A stretch of DNA of 64,000 bases, from assembly GCF_009017275.1 (NCBI RefSeq), contig NZ_WBZC01000002.1:19492-83491 (forward strand), in the 5' to 3' direction. The stretch is from Alkaliphilus pronyensis. GTDB taxonomy: Bacteria; Bacillota; Clostridia; Peptostreptococcales; Natronincolaceae. Of the stretch, positions 34,229 to 44,337 are shown one piece after another (position 1 is the first letter of the stretch; every line of letters starts with the position of its first letter). The notes under the pieces are model-generated. The model ran no database searches. It was not told the origin of the DNA and saw only the letters and a program-made list of their open reading frames with translations. Position numbers and translations under genes: made by a program.

Positions 34229-35254
34229 TTACCTATATCTTGGTTTAGAGTATTGATTGTTCTGCTCTAAAATATGTATAGAGTCTAAGGCTTTACCAGT
34301 ACCCTTAGCTACACAAGAAATAGCATCCTCTGCTATGAATACATTGATTCCTGTACGCTTCTCAATTAATTTATCTAAGCCCCATAATAAGGCCCCTCCT
34401 CCAGTCATTACAATTCCTTGGTTTGATATGTCGGATGCTAATTCTGGAGGTGTACGTTCTAATACACTATGGACAGCATCAGCAATTGAAGTAACAGTTT
34501 CATCTAAAGCCTCCGTCATTTCACTACTGGATATTTTTATATTCACAGGTAATCCCGATACTAGATTTCTTCCTCTAACATCCATAAATACTTCCTTTTC
34601 TCTAAAGGAGGCTGTCCCTATATTAATCTTCATTTCTTCAGCAGTTCTTTCACCGATCATTATATTATGCTTTTTCCTCATATACCTTATTATAGACTCA
34701 TCAAACTTATCTCCAGCTACTTTAATTGAGGTGCTAACAACGATTCCGCCTAAGGATATTACTGCAATATCTGAAGTTCCTCCACCTATATCCACCACCA
34801 TATGCCCATTTGGCTTAGATATATCTAAGCCAGCACCTATGGCTGCTGCTATTGGCTCTTCAATTAAATAAGTCATTCTTGCACCTGCTTCATTTGTAGC
34901 ATCAATTACAGCCCTCTTTTCTACCTCCGTAACGCCACTTGGTACACATACAATTATTTTAGGCTTAAATAGGAATCTTCTTCCTGTTGTTTTTTGAATA
35001 AAATATTTTAACATTTTTTCAGTCATTTCATAATCAGAAATAACTCCATCCTTTAATGGACGAATAGCAACTATGTTTCCTGGCGTTCTTCCAAGCATCC
35101 TTCTAGCCTCTTGTCCAACTGCTAAAATATTGTTAGTATTCTTATCAATTGCAACTACAGAGGGCTCCTGTAAAACAATACCTTTTCCCTTTGCAAAAAC
35201 TAGCACGCTGGCGGTTCCCAAGTCAATTCCAATATCAGTTCCAAAGCCAAACAT
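34229..35254 (-). CDS. mbl: MreB-like cell-shape protein Mbl
   Basis: Bacterial actin of 341 residues that guides side-wall synthesis under the membrane. Motifs include the amphipathic start MFGFGTDIGIDLGTASVLVF, the phosphate loops IDLGTAS and MVVDIGGGTSDIAV, and the adenosine loop GIVMTGGGALLWGLD. The spoIIID-mbl-flhO-flhP order identifies it as the Mbl paralogue, which is not part of an mreBCD operon. Confidence 0.94.
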   Translation of the reverse strand: MFGFGTDIGIDLGTASVLVFAKGKGIVLQEPSVVAIDKNTNNILAVGQEARRMLGRTPGNIVAIRPLKDGVISDYEMTEKMLKYFIQKTTGRRFLFKPKIIVCVPSGVTEVEKRAVIDATNEAGARMTYLIEEPIAAAIGAGLDISKPNGHMVVDIGGGTSDIAVISLGGIVVSTSIKVAGDKFDESIIRYMRKKHNIMIGERTAEEMKINIGTASFREKEVFMDVRGRNLVSGLPVNIKISSSEMTEALDETVTSIADAVHSVLERTPPELASDISNQGIVMTGGGALLWGLDKLIEKRTGINVFIAEDAISCVAKGTGKALDSIHILEQNNQYSKPRYR

Positions 35255-35460
35255 TTTATTCCCCCTCTTCCAACTTTCGTTAGTTTAAATTTATATATAA
35301 CATAAAAGGTTCAAATATAAAACAGCTTTTAAGCATCACCATATACTTTCTATACGTTCATTAAAATTCCTTTTATTTTTTCATTTTTTATCTTTTTTTT
35401 TCAGCAATTTACATATAAATCTCATAAGATGTTTACATTGAGCCCTTCTATATAATAGTA

Positions 35461-35491
35461 AAAAGACTCTCCTGCTAATGGAAAGTCTTTT
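35461..35491 (-). terminator. terminator after spoIIID
   Basis: AAAAGACTTTCC, a 7-base loop, GGAGAGTCTTTTT on the minus strand: a 12-bp stem with one mismatch (G-U type) and a U tail. It lies 40 bases past the spoIIID stop, so mbl probably has its own promoter in 35255-35460, where nothing else is seen. Confidence 0.82.
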
Positions 35492-35530
35492 ATGAGGGGT
35501 TATTTATGGTTATAATTTTTAGCAATCGAA

Positions 35531-35785
35531 TTATGTCCCCATTGTCTTATACTTCATTTTTGTTGCTCTTCCACCTCTTATATGTCTTTCGGCTTTATTC
35601 ACATCAAGTATAGTTTTAACTTGATTTGCCACTAGAGGGTTTATCTTTGGAAGTCTTTCTGTAACATCTTTATGTACTGTACTTTTACTTACTCCAAATA
35701 TACGAGCAGTTTGTCTTACGGTTGCTCCTTCCTTTAAAATATAGTTTGCTATTTCCATGACTCGCTTCTCTATGTAGTCCTTCAA
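35531..35785 (-). CDS. spoIIID: sporulation transcription factor SpoIIID
   Basis: DNA-binding regulator of the mother-cell sigma-E regulon, 84 residues. The helix-turn-helix is in the stretch YILKEGATVRQTARIFGVSKS and TVHKDVTERLP. The basic C-terminus (ERHIRGGRATKMKYK) is typical. It uses a TTG start after AGAGGGGGG. A TTCATATT box upstream resembles a sigma-E -35, but the -10 is poor, so the promoter is not annotated. Confidence 0.95.
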   Translation of the reverse strand: MKDYIEKRVMEIANYILKEGATVRQTARIFGVSKSTVHKDVTERLPKINPLVANQVKTILDVNKAERHIRGGRATKMKYKTMGT

Positions 35786-35965
35786 TATAGTAACCCCCCT
35801 CTATCATAGTGTCTTAGTCTATAATATGAAGAGGAGATTGAATTTAGAATAAATTCTTTATTTATCTTAATTTTCTAGGTAATAACATAATGTATATAAT
35901 TAGTATTTAGTATTGTGTATGTTATAATATTTATAAATCAATTTTTAATGTAAAGGGGAATCGCT

Positions 35966-36412
35966 ATGAATTTGAAAGCAAGGGACATTATGGTTAAAGA
36001 GGTAAAATCTATTAATGGTGATTGTAGTGTCTATAAGGCAGTAGAGCTATTGATTAATAGTAATATAAATTGTTTACCTGTATTAGATAGGGATAACTGT
36101 TTCATTGGAATAGTTACAGAGACTGATTTATTATATGTTGATAAAAAATTAAATCCATCCTCCTTCTATGCCTACAGTGAAGCTAATATACCTATTAATA
36201 GGAGAATTTTAAAGGATAGCATTAATGAGCTTAAATCCCTAAAAATTAGCCAGATTATGACTACAGAGGTGGTTAGTGTAGATGAAGATGCTACTATAGA
36301 AGAGCTTATCGATATTATAGTGAATAAGGGGATAAAAACAATTCCTGTTTTAAAGAATAATAGGCTTATAGGTATTGTCACTAGAAAAAACATATTAAAA
36401 TATTATTTATAA
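35966..36412 (+). CDS. tandem CBS-domain protein
   Basis: Protein of 148 residues made of two CBS motifs (about 8-60 and 85-140) that together form one adenine-nucleotide-binding module. Each half has the typical DIMVKEVKSINGD / QIMTTEVVSVDEDAT start, and IGIVTETDLL / IGIVTRKNIL end. It is plus strand, alone, with AAGGGG ribosome site and a TATAAT at 35923. No effector domain is attached, so its role is unknown. Confidence 0.9.
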   Translation: MNLKARDIMVKEVKSINGDCSVYKAVELLINSNINCLPVLDRDNCFIGIVTETDLLYVDKKLNPSSFYAYSEANIPINRRILKDSINELKSLKISQIMTTEVVSVDEDATIEELIDIIVNKGIKTIPVLKNNRLIGIVTRKNILKYYL

Positions 36413-36421
36413 TATAACTAT

Positions 36422-36447
36422 GCCCTAAGTTAATTAACACTTAGGGC
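36422..36447. terminator. convergent terminator between CBS gene and spoIIQ
   Basis: GCCCTAAGT/ACTTAGGGC 9-bp stem with an 8-base loop, placed between convergent stops. The U runs on either side are short, so it may be a weak bidirectional terminator. Confidence 0.55.
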
Positions 36448-36468
36448 TTACCTTATATATTATGTATA

Positions 36469-37302
36469 TTAATTTCCTGACTTGGGCAGATATATTTCTG
36501 GATCAACATTAACTCCATTATCTATTACCTGAAAGTGTAATAATGGTCCTTCAATAGTTTTTGTTGATGCTGTTTTACCAACACCACTAATGATTTGTCC
36601 TTTTTCTACAATTTCTCCTACCTCTACCAATGCATCTGTAGATAGATTGCTATACTTAGTTAATAGCTCTCCATCATGCTGGAGGGTTATAGTAATTCCC
36701 ATGATAGTATCATTTAATATCTCAAGAACCTCTCCATCTAGTACTGCTCTTACAGGCGCTCCTTCTTCTGCGTGAATATCTAATCCTTTATGTGTACTCC
36801 ATTGTTCTAGGGTCTGATGAAATACTAGTTTATCACTTGCAAAAGGTAAACCCCTTCTACCAATAACAGGCATGAGCATATTATTCCTTAATTCACTTGA
36901 AACAGCCATTACTTCTTCAAATCCGTCATTATCAACATTTTCCTGTTGATTTTCCTCTAGTTCCGCTTGTGTTGCAGGGGAGCTTTGGATACCATCAGCA
37001 GAGGCTGTCTGTTGACCTTCTTCTTCAGTATTCTCCTCTGGATTTAAATCCATAGTGTCTTCACTTGATTCCTCTATAGCAGATTCACCTTCATCAACTA
37101 AAGTAATGTCTGGGTCCTCTTCTAATCTAGGAGGCTCCTCAGTCAACATATAATCTGGGTCTTGATTTGAAACCCAAATTCCTGTTACTGCAACAATGCA
37201 AACACATAAAAATAGAATAATGTAAAAGCCTTCTTTGTCTAGAATATTGTATAAGGATCTTTTTGGTTTTTTATTATCGTTATTGTGGTTTTTATCTGAC
37301 AT
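36469..37302 (-). CDS. spoIIQ: SpoIIQ-like M23 peptidase-fold protein
   Basis: Forespore membrane protein of 277 residues that joins SpoIIIAH across the septum during engulfment. It has a cytoplasmic tail, one membrane segment (about 26-43), an acidic linker, and a LytM/M23 domain from about residue 150. Zinc-site residues His171 and Asp175 (HKGLD) and His256 are kept, but the first His of the HxH pair is Leu254 (PLLHFQV). Cleavage activity is therefore doubtful. The gene order with spoIID and a sigma-F-like promoter support the name. Confidence 0.88.
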   Translation of the reverse strand: MSDKNHNNDNKKPKRSLYNILDKEGFYIILFLCVCIVAVTGIWVSNQDPDYMLTEEPPRLEEDPDITLVDEGESAIEESSEDTMDLNPEENTEEEGQQTASADGIQSSPATQAELEENQQENVDNDGFEEVMAVSSELRNNMLMPVIGRRGLPFASDKLVFHQTLEQWSTHKGLDIHAEEGAPVRAVLDGEVLEILNDTIMGITITLQHDGELLTKYSNLSTDALVEVGEIVEKGQIISGVGKTASTKTIEGPLLHFQVIDNGVNVDPEIYLPKSGN

Positions 37303-37321
37303 TTAACCCACCTCCATTTGA

Positions 37322-37350
37322 TAGTATCTCCAGTTTCTCCACATTCATAC
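37322..37350 (-). promoter_or_regulatory. sigma-F/G-type promoter of spoIIQ
   Basis: Minus-strand GTATG (37346-37350), 14 bases, GGAGATACTA (37322-37331). The -10 fits the forespore consensus GGNNANAHTR at every fixed position, and the -35 fits GYATA at four of five. The leader would be very short, about 13 bases. Confidence 0.65.
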
Positions 37351-37495
37351 AAACATACACAATAAATGTTTAGTATTGAGAAATCAATTATTTAATACTT
37401 ATGGGGTTTGTTATGTCAGCCAGTATTATTGCTATTAATTTTTATAACTACAATGTTTTATGTCTGTCTTTTATGTTTTAAGGCTTTAATCTTTT

Positions 37496-37722
37496 TGATT
37501 CAACATTCAACATTTAACATTCAACATTTCTTTTTTTGTGTTTTTAATTATCCATTTTCAATTTTCCACTTTCAATTTTGTATTATCTTTTCACTTTTAA
37601 CTCTTAATTATTAAGTCTTAACTCTTAATTCTTAACTCTTAACTCTTAATTCTTAACTCTTAACTCTTAACTCTTAACTCTTAACTCTTAATTCTTAAGT
37701 CTTAACTCTTAACTCTTAATTT
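37496..37722. repeat. heptamer arrays between spoIIQ and spoIID
   Basis: No gene in 37351-37721. It begins with TTCAACA units, then a TTTTCAATTTTCCACTTTC patch also seen near 22430, then from about 37590 an array of roughly eighteen TTAACTC/TTAATTC/TTAAGTC units ending at the spoIID stop. Period is seven bases. Confidence 0.8.
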
Positions 37723-38726
37723 TAATGATAGCTTTTGATTTTACTTAATTGGGTTCCTTGATAGTAATGCTGAAGAATATCTTGGTAGGATTCTCCCTTT
37801 TCTGCCATACCATTTGCACCCCATTGACTCATTCCTACCCCGTGGCCATAGCCTCTTGTTGTAAACTCTATATTATCTCCGCTTGCTTTTATAGTGAAAT
37901 CAGCTGATTTTAACTTAAATAATTCTCTTATTTCTCTACCTGTAAACTCTTCATTACCAATTGTCATTCTTTTTATGCTTCCACCACTTGATCTATCATG
38001 TATAGCTATTTGTCCCTCTATATTTTTTGCTGTCAGTTTAATGCTTTTCCTATATACCTTCAATTGATTAACAAAATCATTAACTGGTACTACTTTTTTG
38101 TCAACAAGTACTGGTGACCTTTCTTCATATGGACTGGATACACTTCTCAAGTAAGGTACAGCTCTTAAAAACACATCCTCTGAGTTTTCTGTTCTACCTC
38201 CACTTGTTGAATGATATAAGGGTTCAATTGGCTGCATATCATAGGTTATTATTACTCCCTTTGTAGATTCTACTGCTTCTTCTAATTTTGACCAATACTT
38301 ATACATCCATAGCCTTCCATGTCTTTCTCTAAGCTGATCTGTTGAGAGCCACTCCTGACAATGGGCATGATTAGTACAAAGTGGAGCACTGGGATGCTGT
38401 GTATTTCCATTACTTTTAAAAATTTGTATTTTCCAAATAGCATATGTTCTTGCAGCAACAGCTTGCGCCTTTAGTGCCTCTAGTTCAAATGAAGCAGGCA
38501 TCTCAGCTGCTATTACATTTAAAATATAATCTTCAAGCTGAAGCTCCATGTTTCTTTTTTCTATATGATTATATACTTTTATAGTTAAGTCGGATTCAAC
38601 AGTTTCAGCCTCTTTATTGGATTTACTTATAATTGGAATGTTAATATCACAGCTAGTAATTATTAATATTGGTATAACTAGTGTAGAAATAATTAATGTT
38701 ATAATACCAAAAAAAATACCCTTCAT
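37722..38726 (-). CDS. spoIID: stage II sporulation protein D
   Basis: Membrane-anchored lytic transglycosylase of the engulfment complex, 334 residues. It has an N-terminal membrane segment (IFFGIITLIISTLVIPILI), the catalytic Glu in IAAEMPASFELEALKAQAV, the CTNHAHCQEW cysteine/histidine zinc site and the C-terminal GYGHGVGMSQWGANG motif. It follows murA on the same strand, as in B. subtilis. The last codons abut a heptamer array. Confidence 0.95.
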   Translation of the reverse strand: MKGIFFGIITLIISTLVIPILIITSCDINIPIISKSNKEAETVESDLTIKVYNHIEKRNMELQLEDYILNVIAAEMPASFELEALKAQAVAARTYAIWKIQIFKSNGNTQHPSAPLCTNHAHCQEWLSTDQLRERHGRLWMYKYWSKLEEAVESTKGVIITYDMQPIEPLYHSTSGGRTENSEDVFLRAVPYLRSVSSPYEERSPVLVDKKVVPVNDFVNQLKVYRKSIKLTAKNIEGQIAIHDRSSGGSIKRMTIGNEEFTGREIRELFKLKSADFTIKASGDNIEFTTRGYGHGVGMSQWGANGMAEKGESYQDILQHYYQGTQLSKIKSYH

Positions 38727-38811
38727 TAGTCAAAACTCCTTATTCAAAAATTATAATAAGGTATATGATTAATGAAGGTGGTTTAGAACAAAAGAGAAAA
38801 TGAATAAATTA

Positions 38812-40074
38812 TTACTGTTCACCATCTATTCTATAAATGCTGGCTCCTAATGATTTTAACTTTTCTTCGATATTTACATAGCCTCTATCTATATGTTCAG
38901 TATTGCTAATTTCAGTAACCCCCTCTGCCACTAATCCAGCTAGTATTAATGCTGCACCTGCCCTCAGGTCCGTTGCTTTAACTGGTGCACCCAGCAAATG
39001 CTTTTTTCCCTCTACCACTGCACTTCTGCCTTCTATCTTTATTCTAGCACCCATTCTTTCTAATTCACTTACATGCATAAAACGATTCTCAAAGACAGTC
39101 TCAATTACAACTCCAGTTCCTTCAGCAACACATAATAAAGCCATGAATTGAGCCTGCATATCTGTAGGGAATCCAGGATATGGAAGTGTTTTAATGTCAA
39201 TAGCCTTAGGTCTGTTTTTAGCAATAACTCTAACTCCATTACCCTCCTCAATTACATCCACATTACATTCCTTTAGCTTAGCTATTGTAGGCTTTAGGTG
39301 GTCTGTAACAACATTATCAATCAAGACATTTCCTCCAGTAATTGCAGCAGCCACCATATAAGTTCCTGCTTCAATCCTATCTGGTATTACTGTATGGGTA
39401 GCACCCCCTAATTGCTTTACTCCACTGATTTTTATAGTGTCTGTACCAGCACCCATCACTTGTCCACCCATTTTATTAATAAAATTGGCTAAGTCGGTAA
39501 TTTCTGGCTCTTCAGCTGCATTTTCAATTATAGTTTGTCCTTCAGCAAGTGCTGCTGCCATCATAATATTTTCTGTAGCTCCAACACTAGGAAAATCTAA
39601 ATATATTTTTCTACCCCTTAGTTTGTCTGCTTTTGCTTCTACAAATCCACACCCCAAGGTTATCTCAGCTCCTAATGCTTTAAAACCCTTTAAGTGCAGA
39701 TCTATTGGTCTAGTACCTATTGCACAGCCACCAGGCATAGATATTCTTGCCTTTCCCATTCTAGCTAAAAGTGGTCCCATTACCAAGAATGAAGCTCTCA
39801 TCTTTCTTACTAACTCATAAGGTGCTTCATAATTATCAATTGCTGATGAGTTAACTTGTATTTTATCCCTTTCTATCCTTTTAATATCAGCGCCTAAGCA
39901 GGATAGTACTTCGCATATTACGTCAACATCATTTAAAGCTGGCACGTCCTCTAATATACATTTGTCAGTTGATAATAGGCTGGCAGCTAAAATTGGTAAA
40001 ACTGAATTTTTTGCCCCACTAACCCTTACAGTTCCCTCCAATGGTTTGCTTTTTTTTACTATTATTTTACCCAA
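38812..40074 (-). CDS. murA: UDP-N-acetylglucosamine 1-carboxyvinyltransferase
   Basis: First committed enzyme of peptidoglycan synthesis: adds enolpyruvate from PEP to UDP-GlcNAc. The 420 residues include the [16 protein letters not shown] start, the fosfomycin-target cysteine in [18 protein letters not shown], and the [15 protein letters not shown] and [15 protein letters not shown] blocks. The neighbouring ywmB and spoIID genes match the murAA locus. Confidence 0.95.
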   Translation of the reverse strand: MGKIIVKKSKPLEGTVRVSGAKNSVLPILAASLLSTDKCILEDVPALNDVDVICEVLSCLGADIKRIERDKIQVNSSAIDNYEAPYELVRKMRASFLVMGPLLARMGKARISMPGGCAIGTRPIDLHLKGFKALGAEITLGCGFVEAKADKLRGRKIYLDFPSVGATENIMMAAALAEGQTIIENAAEEPEITDLANFINKMGGQVMGAGTDTIKISGVKQLGGATHTVIPDRIEAGTYMVAAAITGGNVLIDNVVTDHLKPTIAKLKECNVDVIEEGNGVRVIAKNRPKAIDIKTLPYPGFPTDMQAQFMALLCVAEGTGVVIETVFENRFMHVSELERMGARIKIEGRSAVVEGKKHLLGAPVKATDLRAGAALILAGLVAEGVTEISNTEHIDRGYVNIEEKLKSLGASIYRIDGEQ

Positions 40075-40130
40075 GTCTTGTTCCTCTCCTTTTGCTGTTT
40101 GAAATCTGCGTTATCAAAATGTATTATCCG

Positions 40131-40964
40131 TTAATAAGTGCTAACTATTAAAGGTGTTGCAATCCATAAATAGGTTTTATCTTCGTATTCATTATATCTT
40201 GTTGCTAACTGCAGATTTACTTTTTTATTTTGATATGATATAGCCTTAGTAAGCATAGGACTATATAGGGTGGTACTATTATATGAAATATCAGAAACAT
40301 TTTCTATTTTTTTAGCATTAAGAAAGCTTCCTATGTCGTCAAGAATTACGCTGGAGTTTTCAAAGAATTTTTTTCCTAAGTAGCAACCCACTATGGACAT
40401 TGTATTTTCAATATCGTCTCCATATTTACTTAATACTTCATTTGATATATTATTAGTTTCCACTATATCTTTATATCCTTTATTGTGAACTATGTCAATA
40501 ATAATATACGATTCTTTTATACTGCTGGTATCAACGCTATATAGTATAATTGTAGTAGCTTTGCCTATGTCATCAATAGCTGTTGCCGTAATTTGGTTGT
40601 AACCAATTTCTGAGTTTACTCTAACAATTATGGTATTATCATCATATTTTTGAAGTGTTTCATAATCAAGTGGTTCATAATACCCTTGGTTGTCAATAAT
40701 ATGCTGTTGGCCCTCTATTTTTAAGGCTTTAAGTATTGAAGCTAGTACATGGTTCATTTCAGCTAATGTAAAAAATTCATCAGATAAATGTAAAGTATTA
40801 TTGCTGTTTACTTCTACTAATTGTGCTTTACTTACTTTAAATGCCTCTATTAACAAGCTGTCATCTGAATTATTGCTGTATTCTTCTTGAAAAATAGAAG
40901 CAGCTGGAGCATAAATAAAAAAAAGTGAAATTAGTAATATTAGTGCCAATATTAGTTTCCTCAT
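40131..40964 (-). CDS. ywmB: YwmB-family protein (DUF1779)
   Basis: Exported protein of 277 residues with an N-terminal signal segment (KLILALILLISLFFIYAPA). The rest matches the TATA-box-binding-like DUF1779 fold: an AFKVSKAQLVEVN start and YYEPLDYETLQKYDD, with duplicated alpha/beta halves. The family is found upstream of murAA in Bacillus and Clostridia. A role in wall or sporulation is suspected from context but not known. Confidence 0.8.
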   Translation of the reverse strand: MRKLILALILLISLFFIYAPAASIFQEEYSNNSDDSLLIEAFKVSKAQLVEVNSNNTLHLSDEFFTLAEMNHVLASILKALKIEGQQHIIDNQGYYEPLDYETLQKYDDNTIIVRVNSEIGYNQITATAIDDIGKATTIILYSVDTSSIKESYIIIDIVHNKGYKDIVETNNISNEVLSKYGDDIENTMSIVGCYLGKKFFENSSVILDDIGSFLNAKKIENVSDISYNSTTLYSPMLTKAISYQNKKVNLQLATRYNEYEDKTYLWIATPLIVSTY

Positions 40965-40992
40965 AAAAATGCCTCCTAACCATTAAATAGTA

Positions 40993-41073
40993 AAAGAGAA
41001 GAGAACTAAAGAATATACCTGATGTTAAAGGGGGACAAAAAACATCTTAGTTAAAACTAGCTCTCTTCTCTTT
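40993..41073 (-). other. long inverted repeat in ywmB leader
   Basis: A 12-bp perfect arm pair (AAAGAGAAGAGA at 40993-41004 with TCTCTTCTCTTT at 41062-41073), extended by CTA/TAG. It encloses a second hairpin GATGTT (41021)/AACATC (41041). It lies between the DUF1694 stop and the ywmB start. It may be a terminator, a leader structure, or an old insertion. There is a modest U-rich tail on both strands. Confidence 0.55.
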
Positions 41074-41142
41074 CTATTTTGATTATTGACATGAGATTTT
41101 TTAGTTATACATACATTAAAAAATTAAATAAATTTTCAGTCC

Positions 41143-41694
41143 CTACATTAACGGACCATCATCTTTTTCTGTATGGCAAGCACTACATTTTATACCTAAT
41201 AACTTATCAACAATACTTATTTTTTTAAAGCTTTTAGCATATTTTTTGCTTATACTTTCTATTTCCTTAAAGCAATCTTCGCATAGACCTTTATACTTTA
41301 AGTTTCTAAACTTCTCAGGCAGCTTTACTATTGCTTGCTGAACATTTTTTCTGTTTACAGGGCTCCGACTGGCAACAACTATGCCCATAGCTTTAGCTGA
41401 ATCTGTGTTTACTGTTTTATACTCTTTATTTTTCCTTTTAGCCAGCTGCATATACTTGCCCATTATCTCCATTGGTACCTTGTTATTAACAATAAGCATT
41501 TCAGCACATGGATCTTCTAAGGCTTGTTCTGTGGAAAGTAGTCCCTCTAACAGCTTGGCATCTTCAACAGTAAGTCCCATGATTACACGTTCGCGAAACT
41601 CACCTAGCCACTTGACTTTTTCTTCCCTCTTTATTTGGGGTGTACCATTTAGTGCAATTTCAACAGTTTTTCTAAGCTCATCCTTTTCTGACAT
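41143..41694 (-). CDS. YueI-like (DUF1694) protein with C-terminal zinc-ribbon cysteines
   Basis: Cytoplasmic protein of 183 residues. The N-terminal half fits the YueI/DUF1694 family (GTPQIKREEKVKWLGEFRER and the VEDAKLLEGLL segment, followed by an L7Ae-like alpha/beta part with MLIVNNKVP). The last 45 residues add CEDC and CSAC pairs, likely one metal site. B. subtilis YueI has no obvious counterpart to this tail. Function is unknown. Confidence 0.7.
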   Translation of the reverse strand: MSEKDELRKTVEIALNGTPQIKREEKVKWLGEFRERVIMGLTVEDAKLLEGLLSTEQALEDPCAEMLIVNNKVPMEIMGKYMQLAKRKNKEYKTVNTDSAKAMGIVVASRSPVNRKNVQQAIVKLPEKFRNLKYKGLCEDCFKEIESISKKYAKSFKKISIVDKLLGIKCSACHTEKDDGPLM

Positions 41695-41726
41695 TTATCA
41701 TCACCTCGACATGTATCAATCTAATA

Positions 41727-41852
41727 TTTATATCAGCGGCGTTACTAACACTTTCGCTTTTTAAGCGGGAGATAAGTGCCGCAAAGCTAGAAAGTTATCC
41801 GAACTAGAGTTCAGATGGAATAAAAACTACATCTAAACTAAGTTTTCTTTAT
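41727..41852 (+). repeat. dispersed structured element, copy 2
   Basis: Closing stem GCGGC (41736-41740)/GCCGC (41778-41782), inner CACT/AGTG, CGCTT/AAGCG hairpin, AAGCTAGAAAGT linker, and terminal hairpin AGTTCAGATG (41808-41817)/CATCTAAACT (41830-41839), then AAGTTTTCTTTAT. It lies between two divergent genes, upstream of both. This copy has the best-preserved first domain. Confidence 0.78.
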
Positions 41853-41917
41853 AATGCCCTAATAAATACTTTGTTATCAACTTTAATATAATTATAAAGT
41901 AAAAACATGTATTTGAT

Positions 41918-41946
41918 TTGTCAACTTTACATAAATCCTTTATAAT
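41918..41946 (+). promoter_or_regulatory. sigma-A promoter of NusG-II gene
   Basis: TTGTCA (41918-41923), 17 bases, TATAAT (41941-41946): near consensus, about 35 bases before the ATG at 41989. Confidence 0.75.
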
Positions 41947-41988
41947 ATGTACTAGAGAATAATAGTTCTTATTAATGGAGGAATAATA

Positions 41989-42402
41989 ATGAAACTAATG
42001 ACAACTGCTGATAAGATTTTAATTGTGTCAATTATTATAATTGGTATAGTTTCAATGTTTACTATCCCTCTTCTTTTTACTGAAGCTATAGAAGATAAAA
42101 TTATTGCTGTTAATTTAGATGGTGAAGTTATTCATCGTTTTCCACTAACTAATTCTCCTGAATCAGAATATATCGTTTTTCCCTTTGAGTTTGAAGGTAA
42201 GGTATATGAGGGAACCCTAGAGCTAAAAGATGGTGCAGTTATGCTACATCGGCTACCTGAGGAAATTGTCCCTCTTTCAATTCACACTGATATGGGATGG
42301 ATTAGCGAGTCCTATCAAGTGATTATTGCTTTACCTGTTAGACTTTCCATAAGTATAGAAGCATCTCAGCCTGATGAGGAGCTTGATATTATTTCATATT
42401 AG
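41989..42402 (+). CDS. NusG domain II-like membrane-anchored protein
   Basis: Protein of 137 residues with one N-terminal membrane segment (ILIVSIIIIGIVSMFTIPLLF) followed by a NusG_II-type beta domain (VNLDGEVIHRFPL, EGTLELKDGAVMLHRLPEE and the conserved HTDMGWIS in place of the usual Cys/Gly segment). Such proteins are common near energy and thiamine/FMN genes of Clostridia; their role is unknown. It has a GGAGGA ribosome site and its own promoter. Confidence 0.75.
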   Translation: MKLMTTADKILIVSIIIIGIVSMFTIPLLFTEAIEDKIIAVNLDGEVIHRFPLTNSPESEYIVFPFEFEGKVYEGTLELKDGAVMLHRLPEEIVPLSIHTDMGWISESYQVIIALPVRLSISIEASQPDEELDIISY

Positions 42403-42408
42403 AAGTTA

Positions 42409-42431
42409 AAAGAGCCGAAAATCGGCTCTTT
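42409..42431. terminator. bidirectional terminator at end of atp operon
   Basis: AAAGAGCCGA/TCGGCTCTTT perfect 10-bp stem with a 3-base loop, between the convergent NusG-II and atpC stops. A and T runs at both sides allow termination on both strands. Confidence 0.88.
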
Positions 42432-42440
42432 AGTTTTACT

Positions 42441-42842
42441 TTATTTTTGTACAATATTAATTCTGTTTAGTGCCTTGCTCAAAGCAATTTCAGCCCTGAC
42501 TAAGTCAATATTTTCATACTCATTCTTCAACCTATCCTCTGCTCTTTCCTTTGCTTTTTTTGCCCTCTCTAAATCAATTTCTTCAGGCCATTCTGCTGCA
42601 TCTGTCATAATTACTGTCTTATTGAGGTCAATATGAATAAAGCCAGATGCAAATGCAGCTTCTCTTTTATTGCCATCATTTATAATAGTCATTTTCCCTA
42701 TGCTTAGGGGAGAAACCATTGGAATATGATCCTGAAGTATAGCAATATCTCCAGTAGTTGTTCTTATAATAACCTTGTCTATTTCTTCATCTAAAAGAAT
42801 TTTATCTGGGGCTATTACTTGGAGATGAAACTTTGAAGACAT
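42441..42842 (-). CDS. atpC: ATP synthase epsilon subunit
   Basis: Central-stalk regulatory subunit of F1, 133 residues. An N-terminal beta-barrel (FHLQVIAPDKILLDEEIDKV, GDIAILQDHIPMVSPLSIG) is followed by the helical hairpin with the AAEWPEEIDLERAKKAKERA segment. It is the last gene of the operon, 8 bases after atpD. Confidence 0.94.
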   Translation of the reverse strand: MSSKFHLQVIAPDKILLDEEIDKVIIRTTTGDIAILQDHIPMVSPLSIGKMTIINDGNKREAAFASGFIHIDLNKTVIMTDAAEWPEEIDLERAKKAKERAEDRLKNEYENIDLVRAEIALSKALNRINIVQK

Positions 42843-42850
42843 CTCATCAC

Positions 42851-44248
<1,398 letters not shown>

Positions 44249-44337
44249 CTAACCTCCTAACGAAATAATTTCAAAGTAATAGGTTGTATGGTATATGTTA
44301 TATGTAAAAGGACTTTTTAGTGTATTTCTCTATTTTT

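Noticed and set aside
34257..34871. Long plus-strand frame of 204 codons opposite mbl
   Set aside because: It is antisense to a clearly intact gene, has no ribosome site or family signature, and reflects codon bias of mbl.
35786..35850. Sigma-E promoter of spoIIID
   Set aside because: A TTCATATT box is present, but the -10 region does not match CATACANT well enough to annotate.
37590..37722. Possible CRISPR array
   Set aside because: Units are seven bases with no spacers of constant length, and no cas genes are in the window; it is a simple tandem array.
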